A stretch of DNA of 11,349 bases. Source: Candidatus Borrarchaeota archaeon (GTDB lineage: Archaea > Asgardarchaeota > Sifarchaeia > Borrarchaeales > Borrarchaeaceae). The stretch covers positions 1 to 11,349 of the forward strand of contig JAEORY010000090.1 of the NCBI GenBank assembly GCA_016840645.1. Direction: 5' to 3'. Below the pieces are notes generated by a model. That model searched no databases. It was given only the letters and a program-made list of their open reading frames with translations, and was not told where the DNA came from. Positions 10,498 to 11,349 of the stretch are shown one piece after another (positions within the stretch are counted from its first letter, which is position 1; each line of letters opens with the position of its first letter). The position numbers were made by a program, and so were the translations under genes.

Positions 10498-11349
10498 ATG
10501 TCTGCGGTGAAAGGAACAGTAGATTACGATGCCGATGATTGGGCGAAACTGAAGTTTATTATGGATGTGATCAGGTCTAATGCAACTACACTTGATGTAG
10601 AGGAGATTGACACACCAGTTATAGAATCAACCAAGCTTCTACTAGGAAAATACGGAGAGGAGGCCGAAACTAAACAGATCTTCAAGTTAGATGGAGATAA
10701 AAATAGTCTGCGATACGATTTAACAGTACCATTTACACGTTATATTACGGGAAGAGGTATTGATAATATACGTCGCTTTCAGATTGGTAAAGTTTTTCGA
10801 AAAGATCGCCCAGCCATTGCGAACGGGCGTTTTCGAGAGTTTTATCAAGCTGACGTAGATCTCGTTGGAGAATATGAACCTTTGGCATCTGAAGGCGAAT
10901 TATTTTATCTTATCAACAAAGTGCTTACAGATCTAGGAATAAGTGAGTATGTGATACGATATAACTATCGTGACAATCTTTATTCTATTTGTGAGAAGGC
11001 TGGAATTACTGATAGTGCTGATCAAAAGTGTGTGTGTACAACGTTAGATAAGTTGGACAAGATGTCATGGGATGAGGTTATCACCGAACTTGTTGAACTA
11101 CGTGGGCTTACGGAAGAGCAGGTAACGATATTACAATCTTGTGTACTTGAGAACTCTATTGATAATAGTTTGGTAGAATACGATAGTAAGTTGAATGAGT
11201 TATGCGAGAACTTAACGTTTGATGCGAGTTTAGCGCGTGGTTTAGACTATTACACTGGGATAATTTACGAAGTTACTGTACCGAATACACCAGTTAAGAC
11301 GATTATTGCGGGAGGTCGTTATGACGAGTTGATCTATAAGTCTTCAAAG
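10498..11349 (+). CDS. hisS: Histidyl-tRNA synthetase (3' end beyond window)
   Basis: 284 codons are visible and open to the right edge. This class II aminoacyl-tRNA synthetase charges tRNA-His using histidine and ATP. KGTVDY (residues 5-10) matches the family's KGTRDY start. LRYDLTVPFTRY (71-82) is the eukaryotic/archaeal-type motif. GKVFRKDRP...GRFREFYQADVDLVGE (97-125) is motif 2 with its catalytic Arg. ARGLDYYTGIIYEV (246-259) is the histidine-binding motif. The AGGRYDELI segment (271-279) continues the active-site domain. Motif 3 and the C-terminal anticodon-binding domain lie beyond the window. The start lacks the N-terminal WHEP-type extension of animal enzymes. No active-site residue is seen to be lost in the visible part. 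In giant viruses such enzymes may support translation under amino acid stress; acquisition from a eukaryotic host is plausible but needs phylogeny. Confidence 0.95.
   Translation, partial: MSAVKGTVDYDADDWAKLKFIMDVIRSNATTLDVEEIDTPVIESTKLLLGKYGEEAETKQIFKLDGDKNSLRYDLTVPFTRYITGRGIDNIRRFQIGKVFRKDRPAIANGRFREFYQADVDLVGEYEPLASEGELFYLINKVLTDLGISEYVIRYNYRDNLYSICEKAGITDSADQKCVCTTLDKLDKMSWDEVITELVELRGLTEEQVTILQSCVLENSIDNSLVEYDSKLNELCENLTFDASLARGLDYYTGIIYEVTVPNTPVKTIIAGGRYDELIYKSSK

Overview
This window looks like part of the genome of a large DNA virus of the phylum Nucleocytoviricota, most likely a Mimivirus-like member (order Imitervirales). The reasons are: densely packed intronless genes on both strands; ankyrin, F-box, U-box and MORN proteins; a eukaryotic-type histidyl-tRNA synthetase; and an AAAATTGA-like element about 35-45 nt upstream of almost every start codon. 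AAAATTGA is the known early promoter motif of Mimivirus. Base composition looks moderate rather than strongly AT-rich, which would be less typical of Mimivirus itself. Placement below order level is a guess, and other amoebal giant virus groups are not excluded.

Layout. 1-1583 (-): a long ankyrin-repeat protein running off the left edge. 1637-1968 (-): a small ankyrin-like gene whose reading frame has lost its ATG. 2046-3824 (+): three consecutive short F-box-like genes with cysteine-rich tails. 3821-4447 (-): a putative 2-oxoglutarate/Fe(II) oxygenase. It shares an 18-bp palindromic divergent promoter with a small membrane protein (4551-4799, +). 4809-5216 (-): an unrecognised acidic protein. 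5365-5877 (+): an F-box protein fused to a ubiquitin-like domain, the most striking gene here. 5908-6924 (-): a U-box protein. 7132-7635 (+): a MORN-repeat protein. 7693-8925 (+): a nearly identical duplicated small gene, with a divergent cousin and an orphan coding remnant between the copies. 8968-9252 (+): a small membrane protein with a PPPPY motif. 9287-9883 (+): a fifth F-box/zinc-ribbon-like gene. 9898-10281 (-): a multi-pass membrane protein. 10498-end (+): histidyl-tRNA synthetase, cut by the right edge.

Two punctuation signals organise the region. Starts are preceded by AAAANTGA, where the fifth base may be T, C, G or A. Many stop codons are followed within about ten bases by a TTATAA-type palindrome, which convergent genes share. 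A third element is a family of GC-rich clusters of small palindromes at about 6974-7030, 7985-8108, 8520-8615 and 10303-10441, always in the same orientation and next to gene starts or duplications.

A working interpretation is that much of the locus manipulates the host ubiquitin system: F-box adaptors, a U-box E3, a ubiquitin-like fusion, ankyrin adaptors and a possible Nedd4-recruiting PPxY protein. Domain assignments come from visible motifs. The systems-level view is inference.
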